A DNA stretch of 64,000 nt from Helicobacter anseris (lineage in GTDB: Bacteria; Campylobacterota; Campylobacteria; Campylobacterales; Helicobacteraceae), in NCBI GenBank assembly GCA_004368235.1, contig JXTW01000006.1:1366-65365 (forward strand), read 5' to 3'. Under the pieces are notes generated by a model. That model saw only the letters and a program-made list of their open reading frames with translations. It was not told the DNA's origin and did not search any database. The translations under genes were made by a program, and so were the position numbers. This document shows positions 8,112 to 17,245 of this stretch, one piece after another (the stretch's first letter is position 1; every line of letters begins with the position of its first letter).

Positions 8112-9511
8112 TGTGCAAATCTTTGTAATGGTATGGAATTTGGACTTGTAATAATATCAATTTTATTTTTGGTTGCATTAAAAATTGTAGGGATAATAAG
8201 CATTGAATTAGATCCATTAGCACTATGTAGGATGATGCTATGATTCACTCTTGCATAGTATTTAAGTAGGATTTGTTGAAAATAGGGTTCTATACTTGGA
8301 GTAAACCACGCATTATTACTAATCATAACAATAAGTTTTGGAGAGTCTTTATAGAGCATAGAGCTTGTGCCTTCATAGCAGATGGCATTGCGGAAAGTAA
8401 GATTAAAGAGAGTAAAATCTTGAAGATTTGCTCCATATTCAAAGCCAGAATCTGTATTGAAAAATAATTTAGAAATAGGCTTTGCCAAGAAATCTGGAAG
8501 AGGTATTTTTTCTCCAAATGGGGCAAGAATCACCTTATTGATGATTTGCATTTTTTCTTGATTAAAGATATAGGTAGAGTTAAAAAAGGATTGATCTTTT
8601 TGCTGAAGCGAACCTAAAATAATGGCTATATCTTTACTAAGATTTTTAAGTAAGTTGAGAGTATTAATTGACATATTAAGAGGTATGGGGAGACTACTTT
8701 CTGGCAAAATAATGGCTTGATAGTTTAGCGTTTGTGCATAGTTTATAAGTGATAGAACCTCTTGTTGCTGAAATGAATAAAGCATGGGATCCCAGCGTAG
8801 ATTTTGAGGGATTTGAGTTTGGGCAAGGGCGATTTTTGGTAGGGATACTAGATTATAAGAAGTGTAGCTTGTCTTTAAAAATGCAATACTAAAGGATAGA
8901 CAGCAAAGTCCTATTAGTAGAATCTTAGAGAGCCTAGAGTCTTTGATATAATTGAGCTTTATTTGAATGTAAAAGCTTGTATGGGATTTAAATCTTATTT
9001 GTTGATAGAGCTCACAGAGGCATAGACAGCCTAAAATGACGCAAATAAAACTTAAAAAATCTACATTAAAAAAACTATATGCAAAAAAAGCTCTTACTTG
9101 TAGCCAATCAAAGTAGAATGGATGGATAAAGCCAAGTAGAATAAGCATCAAGGCACGAAAAAAAATATTAGAGCTCCATAAGATGAGCCAAAAGATTAAT
9201 CCATAAATAAGAGCAACTAAAATACTAGCTAAACTTCCTAGGTACGGAAATGGAGAGAAGCGAAATGAAAATCCAATCCAGTGAAATAAAATAAGCCCAA
9301 TAAAAAATCCAAATGAAAGGCGCAAATTTTTTGGTATTTGCAAGAATGCAATAATAGCAAGCGGAGCCAGAAAAGTATTTAGAGTTATATAGGTTGTAAG
9401 AAGATCTTGGCTAAGTAGTATGGCTCCACACCAAATAGGAGAGCTAAAGATTAAGGCATAGATAAAAGCTCGAAATAAGTTAAAAGGATAAAATCTTATA
9501 AGCTTTAGCAT
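8108..9511 (-). CDS. lnt: Apolipoprotein N-acyltransferase
   Basis: Lnt adds the third acyl chain to the N-terminal cysteine of diacylated lipoproteins in the inner membrane. The 467-residue product has a strongly hydrophobic N-terminal half with several transmembrane segments and a periplasmic nitrilase-like domain. The expected Glu-Lys-Cys triad is visible in IILPESSLP, APFGEKIPLP and NAICYEGTS. I set the start at the ATG 9509-9511 because AGGAAG lies 4 bases before it; the longer frame beginning at 9553 has no such site. It is followed by the ABC ATPase with overlapping stop and start. It is about 50 residues shorter than E. coli Lnt, usual for epsilonproteobacteria. Confidence 0.93.
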   Translation of the reverse strand: MLKLIRFYPFNLFRAFIYALIFSSPIWCGAILLSQDLLTTYITLNTFLAPLAIIAFLQIPKNLRLSFGFFIGLILFHWIGFSFRFSPFPYLGSLASILVALIYGLIFWLILWSSNIFFRALMLILLGFIHPFYFDWLQVRAFFAYSFFNVDFLSFICVILGCLCLCELYQQIRFKSHTSFYIQIKLNYIKDSRLSKILLIGLCCLSFSIAFLKTSYTSYNLVSLPKIALAQTQIPQNLRWDPMLYSFQQQEVLSLINYAQTLNYQAIILPESSLPIPLNMSINTLNLLKNLSKDIAIILGSLQQKDQSFFNSTYIFNQEKMQIINKVILAPFGEKIPLPDFLAKPISKLFFNTDSGFEYGANLQDFTLFNLTFRNAICYEGTSSMLYKDSPKLIVMISNNAWFTPSIEPYFQQILLKYYARVNHSIILHSANGSNSMLIIPTIFNATKNKIDIITSPNSIPLQRFAQ

Positions 9512-9607
9512 CAAACTTCCTAAAAGCAAAATATTTTTGGTAGAATACCACAATTATCGTTATTCTAAATATTGTGAAATCTAAAGGTTAAAGGTGATGA
9601 TAAGGCT

Positions 9608-10234
9608 ATGGGTTTTGTAGACATTGTTTTGTTAGCTATTATTATTTTAGTTGGTTTTAGGGGTTTTTATGATGGTTTTATCCATGAGGCTTCTGCATTA
9701 ATCGGTGTAGTGGCTGGGATATTTTTTGCTTCTAGATTGGCACTGCCCATGGGAGCATTTTTTAATGAGCGTATTTATAATATCAATAGTCCTTCTCTTA
9801 CGATTATTCTAGGCTTTGTCATTGTGCTTGCATTTTTTTGGATTGGTTTTTTGATGATAGGGTATATTCTCTCTAGGTTTGTAAGACTTACTGGTTTAGG
9901 TCTTTTGGATCGAATGTTGGGTTATATTTTTTCTTGCGTTAAGGTTTTTTGTATTTTTAGTTTTATCATTTTTGCATTAAATCAGATTAAATTTATCCGC
10001 GAGATTGATTTTGTAAAAAATTTACCTGTAAATAGCAAAATTTATACCGCTATGATGGATACATCAGAAGTTTTAGTAAAATTTGCTAATGCTCAAGAGA
10101 TTGATAAGAGATTGCAAAATTTTAATAAAATAGGTGAGCAGGCTACTGAATTTATTCAATCCCCAAAAACTAAAGAGATTGTTGGAGCTGCTAGAGATGG
10201 TATTAAAGATATGAAAGAAAGGGTAAATCCTTAG
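9608..10234 (+). CDS. cvpA: CvpA family membrane protein
   Basis: A 208-residue inner-membrane protein with four hydrophobic segments in the first 125 residues (about 5-22, 28-45, 62-85 and 100-122) and a charged C-terminal tail. The opening [20 protein letters not shown] with the G-x-R/G-x3-G pattern is the CvpA (colicin V production) signature. The precise function of the family is unresolved. It begins a plus-strand run with lysS (17 bases later) and glyA; a TAGAAT box at 9541-9546 could serve as -10 element for the run. RBS: AGGTGATGATAAGG region just before ATG 9608. Confidence 0.9.
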   Translation: MGFVDIVLLAIIILVGFRGFYDGFIHEASALIGVVAGIFFASRLALPMGAFFNERIYNINSPSLTIILGFVIVLAFFWIGFLMIGYILSRFVRLTGLGLLDRMLGYIFSCVKVFCIFSFIIFALNQIKFIREIDFVKNLPVNSKIYTAMMDTSEVLVKFANAQEIDKRLQNFNKIGEQATEFIQSPKTKEIVGAARDGIKDMKERVNP

Positions 10235-10251
10235 CTAATTTAGGATATTTA

Positions 10252-11769
10252 ATGTTTGAATTATTTAATAATGAATATAGTAAAAATCGTTTAGAGAAGG
10301 CTAAAATACTTAGAGAAAATCAAAAAAATCCTTATGCTAATGGCATAAGAAAACAAATGAGTTGTGCAGATTTTAATGAGCAATTTGCCTATCTTAAAAC
10401 TTTGGCAGAAACACAGACGCGTAAATTACCTGATGTGAAAACCACGCTTACTGGCAGGATTAAGCTTATGCGTATGATGGGTAAGGCTTGTTTTGTGAAT
10501 ATTGAGGATGAAAGTGAGGATGTTCAAGTTTATCTTTCTCAAAATGATATTAAAGAAGAGTTTGATCTTTTAAAAAAGACTTTAGAAGTTGGGGATTTTA
10601 TTGCAGTAAGTGGTTATCCATTTGTTACTAAGACAGGTGAACTTAGCTTGCATACTACAGAGTATACATTACTCACTAAAGCTATTGTACCACTGCCAGA
10701 GAAATTTCATGGTTTGACTGATGTAGAGTTGCGTTATCGTCAACGATATGTAGACTTAATTATGAATCCAAAGGTAAGAGAGAATTTTAGACTTAGATCT
10801 CGTATTATTACTGCATTAAGACATTTTTTTGAAAGCAAGGGGTTTTTAGAAGTAGAAACTCCTATGCTACATCCTATCCCAGGTGGGGCAAATGCTAGAC
10901 CCTTTATTACCCATCATAATGCTTTGAATGTTGAAAGGTATTTGAGGATAGCCCCAGAACTATACCTCAAACGGCTTATAGTAGGTGGATTTGAAGCTGT
11001 ATTTGAGATGAATAGAAATTTTAGAAATGAAGGTATGGATCATTCTCATAATCCAGAGTTTACCATGATAGAGTTTTATTGGGCTTATAGGACTTATGAA
11101 GATTTAATTGAGCTTACCAAAGAGCTTTTTTTGTATTTGATTAAAGAACTAGATTTACCTTTGCAAATACCACATAATGATGATGTAATTGATTTTTCAG
11201 ATTTTCGTGTTATTAGCTATAAGGATGCCTTGCAGCATATTGGCGGACTGCCTTTAGAAGTGATTGATTCTAAGGATCGATTGCAGGAGTATTTAATAGA
11301 TCAGGATATTAAAATAGAGGATAATCTTAGTTATGGCAAGCTTTTAGGCGAAGCTTTTGATGCATTTGTAGAAGAGAAGTTGATTAATCCTACTTTTATT
11401 ATCGAGTATCCTATAGACATCAGCCCTTTGGCACGCCGTAATGATAAAAACCCAGAAATTGCAGATCGATTTGAGCTTTTTATCGGTGGAAAAGAAATTA
11501 GCAATGGCTTTAGTGAGTTGAACGATCCAATTGATCAGTATGAACGATTTAAAGAGCAGGTGGCTGCTAAAGATGCAGGAGATGAGGAGGCACAGTTTAT
11601 GGATGAGGACTATGTCCTAGCTTTAGGGTATGGTATGCCACCTACTGCTGGACAAGGCATAGGGATTGATAGATTAGTAATGCTTTTTAGCAATGCTAAA
11701 ACCATCAAGGATGTGATTTTATTCCCAGCAATGAAACCACTAAAAAGTAGCGAAAATAGCGATCATTAA
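10252..11769 (+). CDS. lysS: Lysyl-tRNA synthetase, class II
   Basis: Charges tRNA-Lys with lysine. The 505-residue product has an N-terminal OB-fold anticodon-binding domain ([20 protein letters not shown], about residues 65-84) and the class II catalytic core: motif 1 around [25 protein letters not shown], motif 2 [20 protein letters not shown] and motif 3 [11 protein letters not shown] near the C-terminus. It is a class II, not class I, enzyme and is of the usual bacterial length. Located between cvpA and glyA, it is preceded by a short leader with only a weak ribosome binding site (AGGAT) before ATG 10252. The glyA start lies 9 bases after its stop, implying cotranscription. Confidence 0.98.
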   Translation: MFELFNNEYSKNRLEKAKILRENQKNPYANGIRKQMSCADFNEQFAYLKTLAETQTRKLPDVKTTLTGRIKLMRMMGKACFVNIEDESEDVQVYLSQNDIKEEFDLLKKTLEVGDFIAVSGYPFVTKTGELSLHTTEYTLLTKAIVPLPEKFHGLTDVELRYRQRYVDLIMNPKVRENFRLRSRIITALRHFFESKGFLEVETPMLHPIPGGANARPFITHHNALNVERYLRIAPELYLKRLIVGGFEAVFEMNRNFRNEGMDHSHNPEFTMIEFYWAYRTYEDLIELTKELFLYLIKELDLPLQIPHNDDVIDFSDFRVISYKDALQHIGGLPLEVIDSKDRLQEYLIDQDIKIEDNLSYGKLLGEAFDAFVEEKLINPTFIIEYPIDISPLARRNDKNPEIADRFELFIGGKEISNGFSELNDPIDQYERFKEQVAAKDAGDEEAQFMDEDYVLALGYGMPPTAGQGIGIDRLVMLFSNAKTIKDVILFPAMKPLKSSENSDH

Positions 11770-11778
11770 GGAGATTTT

Positions 11779-13026
11779 ATGTATATTTTAGAAAATAGTG
11801 ATAAGGAAGTTTTTGAAAGCATAAAAAAGGAATTTAATCGGCAAAATCATCATTTAGAAATGATTGCAAGTGAAAATTACACTTTTCCAAGTGTGATGGA
11901 AGCAGTAGGTAGTATTTTGACTAATAAATATGCAGAGGGTTATCCTAATAAGCGTTATTATAGTGGCTGCGATTATGTAGATGAAATTGAAAATCTTGCG
12001 ATAGAACGAGCCAAAAAGCTTTTTGGTTGTAATTTTGCTAATGTTCAGCCTCATGCAGGTTCACAGGCTAATACAGCAGTTTATGCAGCTCTGTTAAAGC
12101 CTTATGACAAGATTTTGGGTATGGATTTGAGTCATGGTGGACATCTTACTCATGGATCAAAAGTGAGTGTGAGTGGACAGACTTACCAGAGTTTCTTTTA
12201 TGGTGTAGAGCTTGATGGTAGGATTAATTATGATAAATTAGAAGAATATGCTAAAGTTGTGCGCCCGCAACTGATTGTATGTGGATTTTCTGCTTATACA
12301 AGAGAGCTTGACTTTGCACGTTTTAGAGAAATTGCTGATAGTGTGGGGGCGATTTTAATGGGAGATGTTGCCCATGTTGCTGGATTGGTTGTGGCTGGCG
12401 AATATCCTAATCCCTTTCCTCATTGCCATGTTGTAACAAGTACGACTCATAAGACATTGCGTGGTCCTAGAGGAGGCATTATTTTAAGTAATGATGAGGA
12501 GATTGCAACCAAAATCAATAAGGCAGTATTTCCTGGTACACAAGGTGGACCTTTAATGCATATTATTGCTGGTAAGGCAGTTGGATTTGGTGAGAATCTA
12601 AAACCAGAATGGAAGAGTTATGCTAAACAAGTAAAGTTAAATATCAAGGCAATGGCTGAAGTACTGATTAATCGTGGATTTGATTTGGTAAGTTCTGGTA
12701 CAGATAATCACTTGATTTTAATGAGCTTTTTAAATCGTGATTTTAGTGGCAAGGATGCAGATGCTGCTTTAGGGAATGCAGGTATTACGGTAAATAAAAA
12801 TACTGTGCCTGGTGAAACGCGTAGCCCCTTTGTAACTAGTGGTATTCGCATTGGTTCCCCAGCATTAACTGCGCGTGGTATGAAAGAAGCGGAATTTATT
12901 TGGATTGCAAACAAAATTGCAGATATTTTGGATAATATAACAGATACAAAATTGCAAAAAGATATTGAGGCTGAGATTTTTGATTTGGGGTCTAGATTCC
13001 CTGTTTATGACAAGCCAATTTTCTAA
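11779..13026 (+). CDS. glyA: Serine hydroxymethyltransferase
   Basis: A PLP enzyme that interconverts serine and glycine, feeding one-carbon units into tetrahydrofolate. The 415-residue product has the family landmarks: [14 protein letters not shown] near the N-terminus, [13 protein letters not shown], the substrate and cofactor segment GDVAHVAGL, and [15 protein letters not shown] where the lysine after THK-type motif is the PLP Schiff-base residue (about 225). Length is typical. It has a good ribosome binding site (AAGGAG at 11768-11773) and follows lysS by 9 bases; the SPOR-domain gene follows 37 bases downstream. Confidence 0.98.
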   Translation: MYILENSDKEVFESIKKEFNRQNHHLEMIASENYTFPSVMEAVGSILTNKYAEGYPNKRYYSGCDYVDEIENLAIERAKKLFGCNFANVQPHAGSQANTAVYAALLKPYDKILGMDLSHGGHLTHGSKVSVSGQTYQSFFYGVELDGRINYDKLEEYAKVVRPQLIVCGFSAYTRELDFARFREIADSVGAILMGDVAHVAGLVVAGEYPNPFPHCHVVTSTTHKTLRGPRGGIILSNDEEIATKINKAVFPGTQGGPLMHIIAGKAVGFGENLKPEWKSYAKQVKLNIKAMAEVLINRGFDLVSSGTDNHLILMSFLNRDFSGKDADAALGNAGITVNKNTVPGETRSPFVTSGIRIGSPALTARGMKEAEFIWIANKIADILDNITDTKLQKDIEAEIFDLGSRFPVYDKPIF

Positions 13027-13063
13027 CTGCATAGGTTTTATTATATTTTAAGGAGTAGATTGT

Positions 13064-13876
13064 ATGGAAGAAAAAGATTTTGATGAATTGTTATTTGAAG
13101 AAAAAAAGAATCCTAAAAATTTAAAGAATATTATTTTAGGAGCAATTATTGTTGTTGCAATTTTAATTATTGCACTTTTAGTTTGGTCTTTTAGCAAGGA
13201 TTCAAATCAAAGTGCATCTGATGCATCAAATACACAAACTGAACAAATACAAGATGATACATATGGTGATAGCATCCAGCATGATCATGATGATAGATTT
13301 GAACAGATTATGAAAGATGTACGTAATAGCATTGATAAAGATGGTGCTGAAATTGGGAATAATCAGGATATTCAGCCATTAAATCAAGATTCTCAAATCC
13401 CAGATCCACAACTACAAAATATGCATATGGGTAATAATGATGAGAAGCATAATCTTGAAGATACTCAAATGGAAGCACCGAGTATGGAAACTCCAGAGTT
13501 TCATCCTGCTATGAGACCAAATGAGAATGAGATCCCTACTCCTGATGAAGTAATGAAGGCTAAAAAACCTGCACCTAAAAAACCCGTACATCATCCAAAG
13601 CCAGTACACAAGCCAGCACCAAAATTAAAGCTTGATGCACAGGGCGAAGTAGCTAAACCTGGTTCTTATTTACAAATCGGAGTATTCTCTAAAACCCCAG
13701 GTCAAGAGTTACAAAAAATACTTAAAAAGCATTCTTATCGAACTCAAGAAGTATGGGTTAATGAGCAAAAGCTCACAAAATACCTTGTAGGACCATTTAA
13801 AAATCGATCCGAAGCTAGTCGCTATAAAACAGCTCATCCAGATTTAAAATTCTCCGTATACTACGAAGTAAAATAA
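13064..13876 (+). CDS. SPOR-domain membrane protein
   Basis: A 270-residue bitopic protein: acidic N-terminus, one transmembrane helix (about residues 26-46, IILGAIIVVAILIIALLVWS), a long low-complexity linker rich in Q, N, D and P (about 50-195, including a KKPAPKKP/HHPKPVHKPAP stretch) and a C-terminal SPOR domain (about 200-270, YLQIGVFSKTPGQELQKIL ... YLVGPFKNRSEA). SPOR domains bind denuded glycan strands of septal peptidoglycan, so it is probably a cell-division or cell-wall protein. It is the last gene of the cvpA-lysS-glyA run; ribosome binding site AAGGAG at 13049-13054. Not assigned to a named gene. Confidence 0.85.
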   Translation: MEEKDFDELLFEEKKNPKNLKNIILGAIIVVAILIIALLVWSFSKDSNQSASDASNTQTEQIQDDTYGDSIQHDHDDRFEQIMKDVRNSIDKDGAEIGNNQDIQPLNQDSQIPDPQLQNMHMGNNDEKHNLEDTQMEAPSMETPEFHPAMRPNENEIPTPDEVMKAKKPAPKKPVHHPKPVHKPAPKLKLDAQGEVAKPGSYLQIGVFSKTPGQELQKILKKHSYRTQEVWVNEQKLTKYLVGPFKNRSEASRYKTAHPDLKFSVYYEVK

Positions 13877-13888
13877 GTTACTTTGAAA

Positions 13889-13915
13889 GCTAAGCTTTTT
13901 GGCTTAGCCCCCCCC
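13889..13915 (+). other. Hairpin followed by an 8-C tract after the SPOR gene
   Basis: Two exact 7-base arms GCTAAGC (13889-13895) and GCTTAGC (13902-13908) with a 6-base loop, immediately followed by a run of eight C (13908-13915). The hairpin could end the cvpA-lysS-glyA transcript, but it lacks a T run directly after the stem (a T run starts only at 13919). The C tract is non-coding. Confidence 0.5.
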
Positions 13916-13973
13916 ACCTTTTTAAATCAAAATCATTTTTTGCTTTCTAAGCTACTTTTTAGCAGCCTTATTG

Positions 13974-13979
13974 TAGAAT
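13974..13979 (+). promoter_or_regulatory. Candidate -10 box (TAGAAT) for the 14-20 kb run
   Basis: TAGAAT lies 29 bases upstream of the dihydroorotase-like start at 14008 within an AT-rich stretch. The same hexamer occurs before rpsL and the SMR pair, consistent with a -10 element in this genome. No clear -35 is seen, which is common in Helicobacter. Confidence 0.45.
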
Positions 13980-14007
13980 CTAAAAACTTTAATAAAGAGG
14001 ATATTTG

Positions 14008-15225
14008 ATGCTGCTAAAAGGTGGGCAGGTTTGTGATTTTTGTACCGATGAAATAATGGATTTGCGTATCCAAGATGGGATCATTATAGATCGGGGAAAA
14101 AATTTGCCTATTGAAGAAGGCGAAGAGGTATTAGATTGCAGTGGGTATCTGATTACCCCAGCTCTTATTGATTTGGGTATATATCCTAAAAATAAAATAT
14201 TTAATTTAGAGAATTTAAAAACCTTAGATAAAAAGTGTATGCAAGGTGGCGTTGGTAGTGTGCTTTTTGGGGGGGATATTTCTTTACCTATGAGTATGGA
14301 TACTCATATTGAGTATTTAATGTTGGCTAATAAAACCTTAGAGTTAGATATTTATGCTAGTGTGCTTGGTGTGAAAGATGGTAGGGTAGGTGATATTTCT
14401 AGTTTGAATGCACTTGGGGCTAAGGTAATTTGGATTGAGAGTAAAAATCTTTATGGTCAAGAACTTATGGTGTTGGCTGATTATTCCAAGATGCTTAATA
14501 TGCCACTTTTTTTGACTCCATTAGATCCTGTTCTTGGCAGTGGTGTGATAGATGAAGGAGTTTTGGCAAGTGAGCTTGGATTGCCAAGTATACCAGAGAT
14601 AGCCTATAGCAAAGAGAGTGCTATTGCTTGTGAGGTTTCTAGATCGTTGGGCATAGAGATGATTTTGCAAATTTTTGATTCTGCAAGTTTTGAACTAGTA
14701 AAATTTGCTAAGCAAAGGGGGGCTAGAATTGATGTGCAAAGTAGTATCCATCACTTAGTGCTCAATGAAGAGTTGTGCAAAGGCTATAATACAGCCGCTA
14801 AGCTTTATCCTCCATTAAAAAATGAAAAAGCAAGAGATGTTCTTTTGAAGTGTTTGGATGATGGTGATATTTCAATGCTTACTAGTTTGCAGAATGCTTG
14901 CCATAATTCTCAAAAAGATGAAGTATTTGAGTTGGCAAGTAGTGGAATAGATGAAATATCAAACTATTTTAGCTTACTTTATACTTTTTTAATTAAGCCA
15001 GGATTGATTTCTCAAAGTAGGCTTTCTCTCTTATCATCACGAAATCAGGCTCAGATTCTTAAATTAAATAAAGGTGTATTAAATATTGGCTATGATGCGG
15101 ATTTAATTATTGTAGATAGGGATTATAGTTTTGTATGCAAGGATATTTATTCTCCTTATTATGGAGTAGAGCTTTTTTCTAGGGTAGTTTGGCGTATGAT
15201 TTCAGGAATATTACAAAAGGTATAA
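14008..15225 (+). CDS. Dihydroorotase homologue lacking metal-ligand motif
   Basis: A 405-residue amidohydrolase-fold protein resembling bacterial class I dihydroorotases (PyrC/PyrX): N-terminal MLLKGGQVCDF, CSGYLITPALIDLG, and C-terminal LNIGYDADLIIVDRDYSF. The catalytic DxHxHxR motif that should follow the first strand is replaced by DLGIYPK, and the usual later His and carbamylated-Lys environments are not recognisable. It is therefore probably non-catalytic, as is the PyrC' partner that holds aspartate transcarbamoylase in some bacteria; pyrB is not adjacent here. ATG 14008 is preferred over the TTG at 14005, with AAAGAGG (13994-14000) 7 bases upstream. The MscS gene follows by 1 base. 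Confidence 0.8.
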   Translation: MLLKGGQVCDFCTDEIMDLRIQDGIIIDRGKNLPIEEGEEVLDCSGYLITPALIDLGIYPKNKIFNLENLKTLDKKCMQGGVGSVLFGGDISLPMSMDTHIEYLMLANKTLELDIYASVLGVKDGRVGDISSLNALGAKVIWIESKNLYGQELMVLADYSKMLNMPLFLTPLDPVLGSGVIDEGVLASELGLPSIPEIAYSKESAIACEVSRSLGIEMILQIFDSASFELVKFAKQRGARIDVQSSIHHLVLNEELCKGYNTAAKLYPPLKNEKARDVLLKCLDDGDISMLTSLQNACHNSQKDEVFELASSGIDEISNYFSLLYTFLIKPGLISQSRLSLLSSRNQAQILKLNKGVLNIGYDADLIIVDRDYSFVCKDIYSPYYGVELFSRVVWRMISGILQKV

Positions 15226-15226
15226 G

Positions 15227-16012
15227 ATGCAGGAGTTACAAACATTTATATCGGTATATCTACCATGGTTGCGTTTAGCTGGCTTTGTTATTTTAAAAGC
15301 ACTCTTAATTATAATTTTAGGATGGTATTTAGCTCGTTTTTTATCAAAAAAAGTACATAAATTACTCCATAGTCGTGATGAAATTTTGGCAAATTTTGCT
15401 TCTCAAGTAACATTTGTAGCTTTGATGATTGTATGCGCGATTAGTGCACTCGGTGCACTTGGAATACAAACAGCTTCTATTTTGGCAGTAGTTGGTACTG
15501 CAGGTCTTGCTATTGCTTTAGCTTTGAAAGATTCTCTTTCTTCAATTGCTAGTGGGATAGTTTTGATTATTTTAAGACCCTTTAAAAAAGGTGATATGAT
15601 TGAGGTAAATGGTATTTCTGGCAAAGTAGAGACACTTAATCTTTTTAATACCTTTATTAGATTGCCTGATGATAAAATAGCTATTTTGCCAAATAGAAAT
15701 ATCGTCAATGCTAATATCATTAATGCGACAAAAAGCCCATTAGGACGCGTGGAGTGGACTTGTAGTGTCGGGCATGGCAGTGATATTGAAAGAGTAAAAG
15801 ATATTATCACTCAAGTGATTTATTCACTTGATAGTATAAATAAGCATAGAGAAATTTTTGTAGGCGTTAGTGAGTTGGGTATGAATTCTATAAAATTTGT
15901 AGTACGTTTTTGGGTAAAGCGCGAAGATGGGATTTTAAAGGCAAAGTCAATAATGATTGAGCAGGTAAAAAAAGAACTTGATAAACAGGGAATCCAGATA
16001 GATTCCCTATAA
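15227..16012 (+). CDS. mscS: Small-conductance mechanosensitive channel (MscS family)
   Basis: A 261-residue inner-membrane channel that opens under hypo-osmotic stress. Three hydrophobic helices (about residues 15-37, 58-80 and 85-105) precede the hallmark pore and beta-domain region GLAIALALKDSLSSIASGIV and FKKGDMIEVNGISGKVE, followed by a C-terminal alpha/beta domain. The glycine/alanine-rich third helix is as expected for MscS. It sits 1 base after the dihydroorotase-like gene and 10 bases before the amidohydrolase gene, so it is part of an operon without an obvious functional theme. Length is close to E. coli MscS. Confidence 0.94.
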   Translation: MQELQTFISVYLPWLRLAGFVILKALLIIILGWYLARFLSKKVHKLLHSRDEILANFASQVTFVALMIVCAISALGALGIQTASILAVVGTAGLAIALALKDSLSSIASGIVLIILRPFKKGDMIEVNGISGKVETLNLFNTFIRLPDDKIAILPNRNIVNANIINATKSPLGRVEWTCSVGHGSDIERVKDIITQVIYSLDSINKHREIFVGVSELGMNSIKFVVRFWVKREDGILKAKSIMIEQVKKELDKQGIQIDSL

Positions 16013-16022
16013 AGGCAAATGA

Positions 16023-17243
16023 ATGCAAATAATTGGTGCTAGCTATTTATTTTTATGCGATAGGGAATTTAGCATTCTTAAAAATGCTGGCTTACTTTTT
16101 GATACTAGGATTTTAGCGATTGGAGATTATGAAGTTTTAAGACAAACATACTTAGATGCTAAGGCAAACTTCTATGAATATAGTGTTATTTTACCCACCT
16201 TTGCCAATCCTCATATTCATTTTGAGTTTAGTGCCAATAAGATGAGTTTTGCTTATGGTGGTTTTGACAGATGGCTAGATAGTGTTATGGCTAGAAGAGA
16301 TGAAGTTTTAGCTGATTCTACTCAAGCTATAAAAGAAAGTATAAAAGAGCAAATAAGAAGTGGTGTTGGAATGGTTGGGGCAATCTCTAGCTATGGGGAT
16401 GATTTGGAGCTTCTAGCCAAAAGTCCGCTTAAAGTGAATTATTTTAATGAAATTATTGGTTCTAATCCAAGTGCTATAGATTTTTTATATAATCATTTCT
16501 TAAAACGTTTAGATGATTCAATGCAATATAAGAGCTCTCGCTTTAAACCAGGTATAGCGATCCATTCGCCTTATTCTGTGCATTATGTTTTGGCTAAAAA
16601 GCTTTTAAACTTGGCTAGAGATTCTAATCTACCTACTTCTGTACATTTTTTAGAATCAGAGCTTGAGCGTGAGTGGCTGGAGAAGGAAAGTGGATGGTTT
16701 AAGCAGTTTTATCAAGAAAGATTAGGGGTGGATAATCCTCGTGCTTTATATAGTATTAATGAGTTTTTAGAGCTTTTTAGTGGACTTAACACTCTTTTTG
16801 TCCATACACTTGCAGCTAAGAATGATGAGTGGAAAAAGATGTGTGAGGGAGGGAAGATTGTCACTTGTCCAAGGAGCAATCGTCTTTTGAATAATCGCCT
16901 TTTAGATATAGAAGCTGTAGGGCTAGATAATCTTGTTATTGCCACTGATGGTAAAAGCTCTAATGTTAACTTAAATTATTTGGATGAATTGCAAATGATG
17001 CTTTTTAGCTATGCTAATTATGATTGTGCAGTTTTTGCTAAAGATATTTTAGCAATGGCAACTAGACAAGGAGCTCTTGCTCTTGGCTTTAATAGCGGAG
17101 TTTTAAAAGAAGGTATGAGTGCGGATTTCAGTATTTTTAAATTAGGTAGTATTTTATATGATGGTCAAGAGGCTTTGCAGTTTTTACTTCATGCTAGAGA
17201 AGCAGAGGCTGTGTATATTGATGGTATTAATGTTTTAGGATAA
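16023..17243 (+). CDS. mqnX: Aminofutalosine deaminase-type amidohydrolase
   Basis: A 406-residue metal-dependent hydrolase. The first metal motif NPHIHFEF (after LPTFA) is at about residues 63-70; further candidate ligands are IHSPYSVHY, VHFLESELE (about 207) and ATDGKSSN (about 306). In Helicobacter and relatives the homologous protein deaminates aminodeoxyfutalosine in the futalosine route to menaquinone; I infer this function from the family and from the matching genome neighbourhood known for H. pylori (dihydroorotase-like gene next to it). No SAM-radical mqn genes are in this window. The dnaG start follows by 2 bases. Confidence 0.82.
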   Translation: MQIIGASYLFLCDREFSILKNAGLLFDTRILAIGDYEVLRQTYLDAKANFYEYSVILPTFANPHIHFEFSANKMSFAYGGFDRWLDSVMARRDEVLADSTQAIKESIKEQIRSGVGMVGAISSYGDDLELLAKSPLKVNYFNEIIGSNPSAIDFLYNHFLKRLDDSMQYKSSRFKPGIAIHSPYSVHYVLAKKLLNLARDSNLPTSVHFLESELEREWLEKESGWFKQFYQERLGVDNPRALYSINEFLELFSGLNTLFVHTLAAKNDEWKKMCEGGKIVTCPRSNRLLNNRLLDIEAVGLDNLVIATDGKSSNVNLNYLDELQMMLFSYANYDCAVFAKDILAMATRQGALALGFNSGVLKEGMSADFSIFKLGSILYDGQEALQFLLHAREAEAVYIDGINVLG

Positions 17244-17245
17244 GG

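Noticed and set aside
14269-14275. G7 run in the dihydroorotase-like gene as a second phase-variable tract
   Set aside because: Seven bases encode a natural Gly-Gly pair and are too short for frequent slippage; the G11 tract is much stronger.
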